A DNA stretch of 64,000 bases from Flaviflexus massiliensis. GTDB lineage: Bacteria > Actinomycetota > Actinomycetes > Actinomycetales > Actinomycetaceae. Positions within the stretch are counted from its first letter, which is position 1, and every line of letters begins with the position of its first letter. The notes beneath the pieces are model-generated. The model was not told the DNA's origin. It searched no databases and was given only the letters and a program-made list of their open reading frames with translations. The stretch spans positions 1,632,768-1,696,767 of the forward strand of contig NZ_LN831058.1 of NCBI RefSeq assembly GCF_001375495.1, given 5' to 3'. The translations under genes and the position numbers were made by a program. Below, in pieces: positions 53,375-62,182 of this stretch.

Positions 53375-54070
53375 ATGACAACACATCAATCCCTCGCCGA
53401 TGCAATCGATCGGGCCGAAGCACGAACCGTTGGTCCCATGTTTGCCTGGATCTTCGGAGTTCTCGCGGTCGCATTCCTCCTCACTGCTGTTCTGCCAGGA
53501 AAATTCTTCGATAGTAGCCTCGACGTGTTCTTGACCTATGCCATTGCAACCTCCGAGCAGCACCAGTTTCTGACCGTGGCCAACTGGGCGATTGGGGCCG
53601 GAGCAATATTCATTTTGGTCATGGGGATCGGGACAGCCGCGGAGTTCCGTTCCTATCTCGGGGCTGGCGTTACTCGCATGGCAATCTGGCGCAATGGTCG
53701 CTTCGCTGCCTTCGGTCTCGCCATCATGCTGACCGGCGTCATCATCGCAGTCATCGCCCTAGGTCTATTATTCGACGGGGCATTCGGCCAGGTTCACTGG
53801 GGCAAGCTCGCCCTTCTCATCCTTGGCATTGCAGTGGCATACTGGGCGATATACGAGTTCGGTTTCTATCAGGGATTCATGTGGGTGAGGTTCGGAGCTC
53901 TTCCCGCACTACTTGCCACCATCCCCGTCCTTCTCATCGCGCTTTTCCTTATCGAACCGGCATTCAACCCCGAATATTGGGCACTGATCTGCATTGCCAT
54001 CATCCTTCTCATCACCTTTGTTACCAGCTATCGTGCGGCACTCACCATCCCCATGAGGCGCAACAGTTAG
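53375..54070 (+). CDS. ABC transporter membrane subunit, YtrA-operon type (copy 2)
   Basis: The 231-residue protein is a paralogue of the preceding one. It has the same topology, the matching loop TAAEFRSYLGAGVTRMAIWR and the same terminal pattern SYRAALTIPMRRNS. Ten bases separate the two genes. Together with the ATPase they would form a transporter with two similar but non-identical membrane subunits. A strong terminator follows at 54167-54214. Confidence 0.83.
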   Translation: MTTHQSLADAIDRAEARTVGPMFAWIFGVLAVAFLLTAVLPGKFFDSSLDVFLTYAIATSEQHQFLTVANWAIGAGAIFILVMGIGTAAEFRSYLGAGVTRMAIWRNGRFAAFGLAIMLTGVIIAVIALGLLFDGAFGQVHWGKLALLILGIAVAYWAIYEFGFYQGFMWVRFGALPALLATIPVLLIALFLIEPAFNPEYWALICIAIILLITFVTSYRAALTIPMRRNS

Positions 54071-54166
54071 AGGCAAGCACAGAGTGCACATGGCAGAGAA
54101 TCCCTCCCACTTTGTGCTCTAGAGCGGAGAAGGGAAGGAAATCAGGAAGTAAAAGATTAAACAAGA

Positions 54167-54214
54167 GAAGAAGCACTGTGCGGCTACACTGTAGTGGCCA
54201 CACAGTGCTTCTTC
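54167..54214 (+). terminator. Terminator of the YtrA-type ABC operon
   Basis: GAAGAAGCACTGTG and CACAGTGCTTCTTC form a perfect 14-base-pair stem, with further pairing of GGC and GCC inside, followed by CTTCTT. It also faces the converging GyrI-like pseudogene. Confidence 0.8.
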
Positions 54215-54249
54215 CTTCTTGGTTCGTCGTCGATCAGGCCCGGAGTCGA

Positions 54250-54867
54250 TCAGGTCCGGACGACGGGCTGACGCAGAAGGGTTCGCAGCTTTTCGGGAGC
54301 CGTTCGCCTGGGATCGCCGAGATAGATCTCGTGGTGTTTCCCAGTCATGACCAAGTCATTATCTGGAATGTACTCCTCGTGCATCGTCTTCAACACGGAC
54401 CCCTCATCGTCATACGAAGCGACATGAAGGGCTTGGACGGCCAGGCCTTCGCTCAGATGCTCCCAGCGGACTCGGTCAAGTAAGGCTGGGGCGTCTTTCT
54501 TTGAGGTGACGGTCCGACGGGCGGTCTCAACCATGTCGCGATCGATCCATTCCGGGGTCATGATCATCATCGCCCACTGCCACGCATTCTTATCCCGTCG
54601 AGTGGTGGACACATCCATGTCCTCCGCCTACCACAGTCCTTCCAATGGTGGAACGACGTAGTCGCGTTCGAGCTCGTTCTTGCTCATGAATTTCAGAGCG
54701 TAGGCGAGCAGATACAGTGCTTCGAGCGAAAGCTCGTAGTCCTTTGAAGTGTTCGGATCTCCGCTTCCGTCGATCATGAGGAATGACTGATCGGGGACTT
54801 CAAGGAGCTGGAAGACACCTTCCCTACCCTTGTAGTGCGGCTCCTTCTTGACATCGAGTTTCTCCAC
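54250..54867 (-). pseudogene. GyrI-like small-molecule-binding protein, split by an amber stop
   Basis: Read through, the 205-codon gene encodes a typical GyrI-like protein: MEKLDVKKEPHYKG, SFLMIDGSGDPNTSKDYELS, YVVPPLEGLW then AEDMDVSTTRRDKN, WQWAMMIMTPEWIDRDMVE, and KHHEIYLGDPRRTAPEKL. Relatives have WW-A in place of the W-stop-A here, so a TGG to TAG change at 54628-54630 is the simplest explanation. Both halves remain in one frame and otherwise intact, which means that the lesion is recent or that the sequence has an error. GTG start at 54865-54867 after GGGGAG. A GGAGG just downstream of the stop could allow restart at GTG 54612. Confidence 0.85.
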
Positions 54868-55142
54868 GTCTCACTCCCCTACCTCCCCAACCTCGAACCC
54901 GACAACACTACATCGCCTCGTTCAAGCACGACTCACGCTCAAATCTTTCCGGCTTCACAGCGTATTCCACGCCTGAGGGGGTGATGTCAGTACTGTGAGG
55001 GTGTTACTGCGATGGCGATAGTGCGATCGCGGCACATTGGCCTGTGCCACCATCTGTCCCTCAAGCACCTTCGCGGACAGTGCCTCGGCAAAGAACCGAC
55101 CGGACTGAGTACGCGGGGATAACGAGAGTCACTACGATTTCT

Positions 55143-55841
55143 TTAGACGGTTGCGGGTTCGCGGATCTGGCCATCGATGACGGTGACGAGCTCATCGAAT
55201 GCTGACCGGTGAATGAGGTCGTGGGTGACCAGCAGCGTGGCGGTGTTGCGTTTGTGGGTGAGGTGCTCGATCAGTTCAATGATCTCCGCTCCTCGTTCCT
55301 GATCCAGTGCACTCGTGGGTTCGTCGATGAGGAGAATATCCGGGTCGTGCACGAGGGCACGGGCAATGGCAACGCGTTGGCGTTCACCGCCCGAGAGCTG
55401 ATGGGGCCTCTTGTCAGCACGGGCTGCGAGTCCCGTAGCTTCCAGAAGCTCATCTGCTCGTGCGGTGATCGTTGCCTTGTGCTTCTTCGATCCGCCACCA
55501 AGATGTGCCATCACTTCAATCTGTTCCCTTGCGGTCAAGGCAGGTAGCAGATTGGACTGCTGGAAGACGATCCCGATCCGGTCCCGTCGAAGCTCGGTCG
55601 CTTCAGTTTTAGATAGCTGTGCAGCATCGACCATGTTCTCGCCTGATCCGATCAGCACCCCGCCCGTGTCGGGGGTGATGAGGGAGGCGGCAATCGCCAG
55701 AAGGGAGGACTTGCCGGATCCGGAGGGGCCGGTGATCCCCATGAGCATCCCAACCTCACAGCGCAGCGAAACATTGTCGACCGCGGTGATGCGACTATTT
55801 CCATCCGGGTAGGTCAGTGTGACGTTCTGTAGTTCAATCAT
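55143..55841 (-). CDS. ABC transporter ATP-binding protein (LolD/MacB type)
   Basis: The 232-residue ATPase has Walker A GITGPSGSGKSSLLAIAASL, signature LSGGERQRVAIARAL and Walker B ILLIDEPTSALD. The layout with FQQSNLLPALTAREQIEVMAHL is typical of the LolD/MacB/FtsE branch, which works with FtsX-like permeases. Its ATG overlaps the end of the FtsX-like gene by four bases. The pair probably exports or releases envelope molecules or antimicrobials; specificity is unknown. Confidence 0.93.
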   Translation of the reverse strand: MIELQNVTLTYPDGNSRITAVDNVSLRCEVGMLMGITGPSGSGKSSLLAIAASLITPDTGGVLIGSGENMVDAAQLSKTEATELRRDRIGIVFQQSNLLPALTAREQIEVMAHLGGGSKKHKATITARADELLEATGLAARADKRPHQLSGGERQRVAIARALVHDPDILLIDEPTSALDQERGAEIIELIEHLTHKRNTATLLVTHDLIHRSAFDELVTVIDGQIREPATV

Positions 55842-56923
55842 CGGTTACTCCCAAGTGCAGTGAGCGGATCGGCTTTCGTAATGGTGCGCAGGGCAAAGGC
55901 AGCCCCGGCTAGGCCCAGCACCATGAGGATGAGTGCTGGAACGAGGGTCGTTAAGGGATTGAGCATGAACGGAAGTGCCTGCCCAGCCAAAGTTCCGAAG
56001 GCGACAACACCAAGGAGTCCAATGCCCACGCCAGCGACCAGAACGGTCAGTGCCTGTCCGAGAGCGTCCGTGACGAGGGATCCCGTTGAGGCACCCAATG
56101 CCTTGAGAACCGCCACATCTCCCTTTCTCTGCATGGTCCACACCGTGAAGAAGGCACCAACAACGAGGGCGGAGATGCCGAAGAGCATGCCGATCATGAG
56201 GGCGAGGGAACCGATCTCGGAAGAGAATGAGTCGAGAGCCATGAGGCTCGACACAGTTGTCATCGCCTCTGTCGCGGTTGCCGTTCCAATGGCGTCCCAG
56301 TCGGGGCTACCGTTAACAATCAATGCCGTGGGATCACCGGTGCCTCCCATCCTTCCGCTTACTTCACTCCAGGCGTTCTCCGTCATGACAACAACCGGGG
56401 TGTGGCTGTACCACAGGTCACCACTGACAGCGGCAACCCCGTAAGTTGTACCCGAAACGGTGATCGAATCACCAATGGCCACCCCGAGTTCATCGGCCGC
56501 ACTCTCCGAGAGTCCCACCTGCTGGTCGGTAGCGGGCACGAGACCGAACAGCTCATTCGCTTCCGCATCACCAGCTTCTAGTCCAAATAGCGTGATACCA
56601 ACCTGGTCCTCACTTCCTGCCCGAGAACCACGGGCCTGGGTGATACCGACAGGAGAGACGGAATCAACCCCGGCAGCATTCGACCACGCCGACACCGTTT
56701 CCTCGTTGATGGACGAGGTGGAGAACATGGGTTGATCATCCCCCGCATTGCTCAACACGAGCCGATCCCCCGGCAACTGCAGAACCGCAGAAATATTCTG
56801 AGACGCAAGCCCTCCGGTCAGTCCCGTCAGGAAACCAACCAGGAGGGTCATGAGGGCAACAACGGTACCGATGAGGAGAAACCGGCCGCGGGCGAACCGC
56901 AACTCTCTCCACGCAACAAACAT
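55838..56923 (-). CDS. FtsX-like ABC permease (MacB type)
   Basis: The 361-residue protein has an N-terminal transmembrane helix (FLLIGTVVALMTLLVGFLTG), a large extracellular domain (about residues 45-235) and three C-terminal membrane segments, for example LALMIGMLFGISALVVGAFF followed by TVWTMQRKGDVAVLKALGAS, the diagnostic FtsX stretch. The ATG at 56921-56923 has AAAGG six bases upstream; the longer reading from 56977 is not family-like. It pairs with the ATPase at 55143 and is divergent from the histidine kinase gene, which likely controls it. Confidence 0.91.
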   Translation of the reverse strand: MFVAWRELRFARGRFLLIGTVVALMTLLVGFLTGLTGGLASQNISAVLQLPGDRLVLSNAGDDQPMFSTSSINEETVSAWSNAAGVDSVSPVGITQARGSRAGSEDQVGITLFGLEAGDAEANELFGLVPATDQQVGLSESAADELGVAIGDSITVSGTTYGVAAVSGDLWYSHTPVVVMTENAWSEVSGRMGGTGDPTALIVNGSPDWDAIGTATATEAMTTVSSLMALDSFSSEIGSLALMIGMLFGISALVVGAFFTVWTMQRKGDVAVLKALGASTGSLVTDALGQALTVLVAGVGIGLLGVVAFGTLAGQALPFMLNPLTTLVPALILMVLGLAGAAFALRTITKADPLTALGSNR

Positions 56924-57071
56924 GACAGACCTTTCTAGCGGCACACCCTGTGCCAGCCACTCTTTCAGTCTCGTCATCTACACGACATTCAACATCGCCC
57001 ATCGAACTGGTCTTCACCTCAACCTTTTGGTTGATCCAGATGCTCTGTCGCTGGCGTACTCTGGAATGGTC

Positions 57072-58373
57072 ATGGCTCACTCAAATCTTGCCCCGGTGTT
57101 TACCGGGCTCCGGTACGGACTCCACACGCTGGTTACCGGCCTCCTCATTTTTGTCATTGCCCAGGCCTTCGCCCAGGACCGTGACCTCAAATGGTGGGTG
57201 CTCATAATCGCAGTTATCTTCCTCGGCACCTACGTGTCAGCTTCCTTCGCACCGAGAAGGAATGCCACGAGCACGCCTTCCACGGACGTGCCGAAAAATT
57301 TGAGCAAATCAAGCACACCGCAGGTGCTAGCCACCGGCTCGGGAACCTCGTGGATCCTTGCGCTCACGGGCGAATGGGCGCTCTTGACGTGGCTGAGCCC
57401 CGAGGCAGCCTTCATCGTCTTCCCCATGTTCTTCCTCTACATCCACCTCATCCCGGGGATCGGTGGGGGCATTGCCATCATTCTCGCTACCCTCTTCGCC
57501 ATCGTCGCCCTCGGCCTGCACTCCGGCTTCTCCATCGGTGGCGTCATCGGCCCCCTCATCGGAGCCTGCGTTGCCCTCCTCATCGGCCTCGCCTACCGCG
57601 CACTCCAACGAGAAGCCCAGGAACGGGAAGAGCTACTCGCAGAACTACTCCGCACCCGCAAGCAGCTCGCCCAGACCGAACGCGAACAGGGTGCGCTCGC
57701 GGAACGCGCACGTCTCGCCCGCGACATTCACGACACTGTCGCCCAGGGACTATCGAGCATCCACATGCTGCTCAATGCGGCAGAGCGGGATCGGAGCGAA
57801 CAGGGCCTGACCTACATCACCCTCGCCAAGGAAACTGCGCAGGAGAGCCTGACAGAAACCCGAAACATCATTGATGAGCTCACCCCCAAGGAACTCGATC
57901 GCGGTCTCGCGGGTGCGCTGCGGAGACTCGCAACCGATCAGGCAGCGCGCACCGGAATCGACATCACCGTTGACGCTCACGAGGGTGAGATGCCGATGCA
58001 ATTGCAGACTGCGCTGCTACGGATCGCCCAGGGCGCACTCTCCAACGCAACCAGGCACTCGAATGCGGAGCACATCCGGGTTGGGCTCGAGCTTGCCGAG
58101 ATCTCTGTACCCACTTTCGATTCAGATAAGGGCGAACACGAAGCAGGAAGCGGTCGCAGTCTTCACTCGGCTACGTTGACGGTGGCGGACGATGGTCGCG
58201 GATTCGATATCGACACGATCGAGCAATCCGCCCAAAGCACTGATTCATTTGGGCTCAACGCGATCAGGCAGCGCGTCGAACAACTCGACGGCACGCTCGC
58301 CATCGACTCCGAACCCGGACAGGGAACAGTCCTGTCGACGACAGTGTCCTGGGATGGGAAGGACAACCAGTGA
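57072..58373 (+). CDS. Two-component sensor histidine kinase (NarL-family partner, HisKA_3)
   Basis: The roughly 433-residue kinase has several N-terminal membrane segments without a large sensor domain, a coiled stretch (REAQEREELLAELLRTRKQL), then the dimerisation/phosphoacceptor helix RARLARDIHDTVAQGLSSIH with the phosphorylated histidine, and an ATPase domain (QTALLRIAQGALSNATRHSN, VADDGRGFD and GLNAIRQRVEQLDG). This is the LiaS/DesK type. The ATG at 57072 has TGGA upstream; 57066 is also possible, and the ORF runs further upstream without homology. It is coupled to the response regulator by a four-base overlap and divergent from a MacB-like exporter. Confidence 0.9.
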   Translation: MAHSNLAPVFTGLRYGLHTLVTGLLIFVIAQAFAQDRDLKWWVLIIAVIFLGTYVSASFAPRRNATSTPSTDVPKNLSKSSTPQVLATGSGTSWILALTGEWALLTWLSPEAAFIVFPMFFLYIHLIPGIGGGIAIILATLFAIVALGLHSGFSIGGVIGPLIGACVALLIGLAYRALQREAQEREELLAELLRTRKQLAQTEREQGALAERARLARDIHDTVAQGLSSIHMLLNAAERDRSEQGLTYITLAKETAQESLTETRNIIDELTPKELDRGLAGALRRLATDQAARTGIDITVDAHEGEMPMQLQTALLRIAQGALSNATRHSNAEHIRVGLELAEISVPTFDSDKGEHEAGSGRSLHSATLTVADDGRGFDIDTIEQSAQSTDSFGLNAIRQRVEQLDGTLAIDSEPGQGTVLSTTVSWDGKDNQ

Positions 58374-58990
58374 TTACGCTGATCCTTGCCGACGATCATC
58401 CGGTGGTCCGGGCCGGCATCCGCGCCATGCTCTCAAGCGACCCCGACCTAGAGATCCTGGGTGAAGCGTCAACCCCCGGTGAAGTAATTGCAATGGCACA
58501 AGAGCTGAAGCCGGATGTAGTGCTCATGGACCTCCAGTTCGGGACGGAACAGACTGGCGCCGATGCGACCAAGGAGATCAGGTCGCAAAAGGAAGCTCCC
58601 GCGGTTCTCGTGCTGACGAACTACGACACCGATGCGGACATTCTCAGTGCAGTCGAGGCTGGGGCAAGTGGATATTTGCTCAAGGACTCTCCCCCGGAAG
58701 AACTCATTGCCGCGATCAAGGCTGCAGCAGCGGGTGAAACCGCGCTCGCTCCCGCCATCGCCGGCCGGCTCATGGCCCGCATGAGATCCCCGCAGACGAG
58801 CCTGTCGGTCAGGGAAATGGAGGTTCTGCAACTGGTGGCCGACGGTGAACCGAACACTCAGATTGCGAAGCTTCTGCACATCACTACCGCCACCGTCAAA
58901 ACCCACCTCGTGCACATCTACACCAAGCTTGGAGTGTCCTCCCGAACAGCCGCTGTGGCAGTCGCTCGAGATAGTGGACTTGTTCGATAG
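58370..58990 (+). CDS. LuxR/NarL family response regulator
   Basis: The 206-residue protein has a receiver domain (LILADDHPVVRAGIRAML, phosphoacceptor D54 in VLMDLQFG, and SGYLLKDSPPEELIAAI) and a C-terminal LuxR helix-turn-helix (SVREMEVLQLVADGEPNTQI, TATVKTHLVHIYTKLGVSSR). It starts with GTGA overlapping the kinase stop. With the kinase it probably regulates the divergent ABC exporter. Confidence 0.94.
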   Translation: MITLILADDHPVVRAGIRAMLSSDPDLEILGEASTPGEVIAMAQELKPDVVLMDLQFGTEQTGADATKEIRSQKEAPAVLVLTNYDTDADILSAVEAGASGYLLKDSPPEELIAAIKAAAAGETALAPAIAGRLMARMRSPQTSLSVREMEVLQLVADGEPNTQIAKLLHITTATVKTHLVHIYTKLGVSSRTAAVAVARDSGLVR

Positions 58991-59093
58991 AGAGACCATC
59001 CAAGCACGGGTTGAAAGCAGGTCCAGATCGGCACTTGAGCCAGCAGGACTTCTCAACCCGCCATCTTCATCGCCTGGCACGTACGATGGCTAG

Positions 59094-59729
59094 GTGCGAA
59101 GAAAGAAAAAGCCATCTAAGTCGATCAAGCCAGGTAACGGCAAAGCACTGAAGCCTTACCACTGGTGGCAGGCTCTCTATCGGACAACTTTTTCTATTCC
59201 TCTGACCGATGAGCACGGTCAATCACGAAACTATACGATCGACGTCGACTATTTTGATTGGACGATTCCCCTCTACACAGACGGGGTACAAACCCACAAG
59301 GGTGACTACCCTGTGAGGTTCCCGGTCCCGGGTGGAATCATTCATGCCAACCTGTCGATCTACGGTGCAAGCCGAATGCATTACGAGCCCGAACATGGGG
59401 ATGCCGTTCTTCTCAGGCCCCACCCGAAATCCCTGGAAGGTAGGCGGGCAGCGTTTGGGCGGAAGCATCCGGTCGCATCCCGTCTCATCGGTTGGCTGGC
59501 AATCGCCATTCTGCTCATCTCACTCGGGCTCTTCATTCCCCAGCTCATCGAGAGAATCTCAGAGATCGAGGTCATCGCAGACAATCTCGGCACCTTCACT
59601 TCCCCGATTAACCTTCCAGCCTGGCTCAACACAACTCTCTTCATTGCTGGCATCCTGGCAGCAATTGAACGGGCGCTGTCCCTGCGCAACCATTGGCTCA
59701 TCGATGCCGACACGTGGTGGCTGGATTAG
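59094..59729 (+). CDS. Membrane protein of unknown function
   Basis: I do not recognise a family. The 211-residue product (GTG start at 59094) has a basic N terminus (RRKKKPSKSIKPGNGK), a soluble beta-rich part (YTIDVDYFDWTIPLYTDGVQ, GDYPVRFPVPGGIIHANLSI) and two C-terminal hydrophobic segments (LIGWLAIAILLISLGLFIP and LNTTLFIAGILAAIERALSL). It ends with HWLIDADTWWLD. It lies about 100 bases after the two-component system and may be a separate unit. Confidence 0.68.
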   Translation: MRRKKKPSKSIKPGNGKALKPYHWWQALYRTTFSIPLTDEHGQSRNYTIDVDYFDWTIPLYTDGVQTHKGDYPVRFPVPGGIIHANLSIYGASRMHYEPEHGDAVLLRPHPKSLEGRRAAFGRKHPVASRLIGWLAIAILLISLGLFIPQLIERISEIEVIADNLGTFTSPINLPAWLNTTLFIAGILAAIERALSLRNHWLIDADTWWLD

Positions 59730-59829
59730 AACCAATCGTGGGGACCCGAGACCAAGAGATACAACTGCGCCCATCAGCGTGACAATTTAGACTCGCGAAA
59801 AGTCACACAATGACGGGAGGTGAACAACA

Positions 59830-60081
59830 GTGGAGTTCCTCTTTGTCCTGTTGGCAACTTTCGGGCTCCTCATGACCCTCATTCCTTACAAGCTCTACGA
59901 AATCTACAACACGCTGAGGTTCGAGAATCCTGAGTTCCACGAACCCTCTGTATTCGCACTCATCTTGACCATAATCAAAGGGATCGGAGTCATTGTGGTC
60001 GCTCTCTATTTCTTGTTCAACATGCCGATCCGCAAAACTAGAGACTGCCAGTCCTATGAAAATCAATGCACTAGTCAGTGA
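59830..60081 (+). CDS. Small membrane protein (DUF6199-like, uncertain)
   Basis: The 83-residue product has two hydrophobic segments (FLFVLLATFGLLMTLIP and FALILTIIKGIGVIVVALYF) separated by a charged loop containing NPEFHEPS. The pattern of a P after helix 1 and a PS before helix 2 resembles small DUF6199 proteins, but I could not verify this. The GTG at 59830 follows GGGAGGTGAAC, an excellent ribosome site. It ends in a short hydrophilic tail with cysteines. Confidence 0.68.
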   Translation: MEFLFVLLATFGLLMTLIPYKLYEIYNTLRFENPEFHEPSVFALILTIIKGIGVIVVALYFLFNMPIRKTRDCQSYENQCTSQ

Positions 60082-60239
60082 CAGCAAGTCATCGGAAGTA
60101 TGCACTTTCGGTACAGGTCAGGGTAGACAGGCACTACTTGAACAGCTCTCACCAGACGAGACTCCCTTAGAAAAGTAGCAAATGCAGGTCCTCAACTGTC
60201 CCGCATAAGGACCGGCCAAATATCAAACATAGGAAGACC

Positions 60240-60805
60240 ATGAAGAAAGCCCTCGCCATTATCTCGCTCTTACACTCACCGCCACCGCATGCGGTGAACC
60301 GTCAGACGACTCTGCACTATCTCCAGAACTACCGAGCGCAGCCACACCCACAGTTCCAACTGAGCAAGCACCACAAGAAGAGACCGAAGAACAAGTCGAA
60401 GAATACACCGAAGAATATGAGGAAAATTCCGCTGAGGAGACGCAGGACGGCTCTTCCAATAACGTCGATAATGTTGCGGCATGCAAGGAGATCTTCAACG
60501 GCACTCTGATCGCGGATGTTCCCGACGTGATCCTTCGCTTTCATTCCGGAGAAGAGCCTTCCCAGCAAGAAATGATTGATTTGCACTCTCGTCTCCAGCT
60601 CCTGATCAAAGGTTCCGAAGGAGAGTTGCAGGAAGCACTGATCGAGCTCGATCAACCGTTCCGAGAGTTCAAAGAGGCTGTTGTAACATCGCAACGAGGT
60701 GGCCCCTCAGAGGTCTACATTGACACCGACGGCTCTATGACTCGAGCGACTGAGATCATGGATATTTCCTTCGAAATCTACGATCTTGGACCGATAACTC
60801 GATAG
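60240..60805 (+). pseudogene. Lipoprotein gene with frameshift in the signal peptide
   Basis: ATG at 60240 follows AGGAAG and encodes MKKALAIIS, a lipoprotein-like start. From about 60266 onward, the frame two bases over reads LALTLTATACGEPSDDS, a perfect lipobox (TATAC) and mature start, then an acidic low-complexity stretch rich in Glu, Gln, Thr and Tyr, and a folded-looking region (VAACKEIFNGTLIADVP up to IYDLGPITR) to the stop at 60805. That frame has no start of its own after the stop at 60230. A one-base deletion between about 60255 and 60270 explains it. Function of the intact protein is unknown; a small secreted lipoprotein is all that can be said. Confidence 0.75.
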
Positions 60806-61256
60806 CACTCTGAGCATTTATTGCGCTTGGAGGATAGTTGTCTCTATTCCATCCATGCTCCTGAAGTGGTCCAGACGATACGTCATAGCTACACCTGCGG
60901 TTTTCGGACAGACTGGCAATGGTCTGCAACCACATGTGTATTCGACGCTTAAGCACCTGCCCTGACCTTGGCTCTCGCCCAATGCGACCGGCATAATTCC
61001 CCCTACACGCAACCCGATAATTCAATTCGGCCGGACAATTCTTGCCATAGTCAGCGGGTATGTGATGTAACGGATGCAGACGGAAGACGCGGCAAACACA
61101 CTCTCATAGACGCTCGGCAGGCGTCAATCTGCAGATATTTGTATACCGCCCAATAGATCGGTCAGCGATACGTGCTCGGGTATTGGAACGCCCGGGGCCG
61201 TGTTGAAAACGATAATGCCGGCATCTCTTTTTCGTTAAGATACCGGCGTTATCTGC
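60806..61256. other. Intergenic region before tRNA-Pro
   Basis: No gene is supported in these 451 bases. The right end holds the terminator hairpin of tRNA-Pro at 61205-61253. The rest shows no recognised structure. Confidence 0.6.
61205..61253 (-). terminator. Terminator after tRNA-Pro
   Basis: GATAATGCCGGCATCT and AGATACCGGCGTTATC form a 16-base-pair stem with G-T wobbles. On the minus strand the stem is followed by GTTTTC. It directly follows the tRNA-Pro CCA end. Confidence 0.78.
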
Positions 61257-61333
<77 letters not shown>

Positions 61334-61417
61334 TTCGCGATTGCGACTGTTCAAGATTAGCTCATTCTTGCGGCTAATCTCCAATTCGACAACCCGTCTA
61401 GAACGTTATTGATGCCA

Positions 61418-62182
61418 CTATTTCCTGATTCTCAAGGACAGGCCGGTGACCCCACCCTCGGTCTTCTCAAACTCTGTCATAGCCGTCGTCACGACAGTGA
61501 AACCATCCGCCTCAAGCTGTTTCACTGTTTCGGGAGCGGCCTGGGACATCAGGAGAGTCGTCTCGTTGAGAATGAGCGCCTGTGTGCCTTCACGTTCAAT
61601 CGCTCTGCGGTATCCCGGGAAGTAGGACTCGGGTGGTCCGTACTTCGGGTGGGAAAGGAATGTGCCATCCGGCAGTGCGGTCACGACGTTCTTGAGGTGG
61701 AGGGCATGTTGCACTGGGACGGTCACAATTTGTGGCTCGTAGTCGGCAAGGCCGCGCTTCAGCCAATCCACACCATCCAGGTCCGTCCTGGTTGAGAGTC
61801 CGGTCCAGATCTTGCCATCGCGCTTGATAATGTCCCCGCCTTCCAGGTAGCCCCAGTTCGCAAGCTTCTTGATCGTCAGACCAAGATCCTCCAGTGCCTT
61901 CCGTACGGCTACCGTTTCTGGTTCACGGGAAGGATAGCGGGGGTTGGCAATGATGGCGGTGTCCTTGTACACCACCGCCATGTCCTCCACAAACACCGAG
62001 TCGGCTTGATTTGGTGCCGGTTCTACCTCGATCACTTCCGCCCAGTCGGCCAGAATCGCGCAGTAGTCCTCCCACTGCCGCAAAGCAAGGTCGGCATCAA
62101 CTTCGGTCCGTGCGCGGTGCGTCAAGAGCCCATTGGCGAGCTTCGGTGAGGGCCTGCGAACGAGAACATGGGTGAGTGTCAC
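61418..62182 (-). CDS. Dimethylarginine dimethylaminohydrolase-like protein lacking the catalytic cysteine
   Basis: The 254-residue protein has the pentein fold of DDAH enzymes, which hydrolyse methylated arginines to citrulline: [48 protein letters not shown]-type and the catalytic histidine region [15 protein letters not shown]. Length equals Pseudomonas DDAH (254). The C-terminal nucleophile motif, normally GGVTCLS, reads GGVTGLS here (G247, codon GGC instead of TGC). That should abolish hydrolysis, unless the sequence is wrong. Its ATG overlaps the der stop by four bases, so it is the last gene of a cmk-der operon. Confidence 0.87.
   Translation of the reverse strand: MTLTHVLVRRPSPKLANGLLTHRARTEVDADLALRQWEDYCAILADWAEVIEVEPAPNQADSVFVEDMAVVYKDTAIIANPRYPSREPETVAVRKALEDLGLTIKKLANWGYLEGGDIIKRDGKIWTGLSTRTDLDGVDWLKRGLADYEPQIVTVPVQHALHLKNVVTALPDGTFLSHPKYGPPESYFPGYRRAIEREGTQALILNETTLLMSQAAPETVKQLEADGFTVVTTAMTEFEKTEGGVTGLSLRIRK

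Noticed and set aside
54628-54630. TAG in the GyrI-like gene as programmed read-through or pyrrolysine
   Set aside because: No pyrrolysine genes are seen, and family alignment from memory places tryptophan there, so a point change is simpler.
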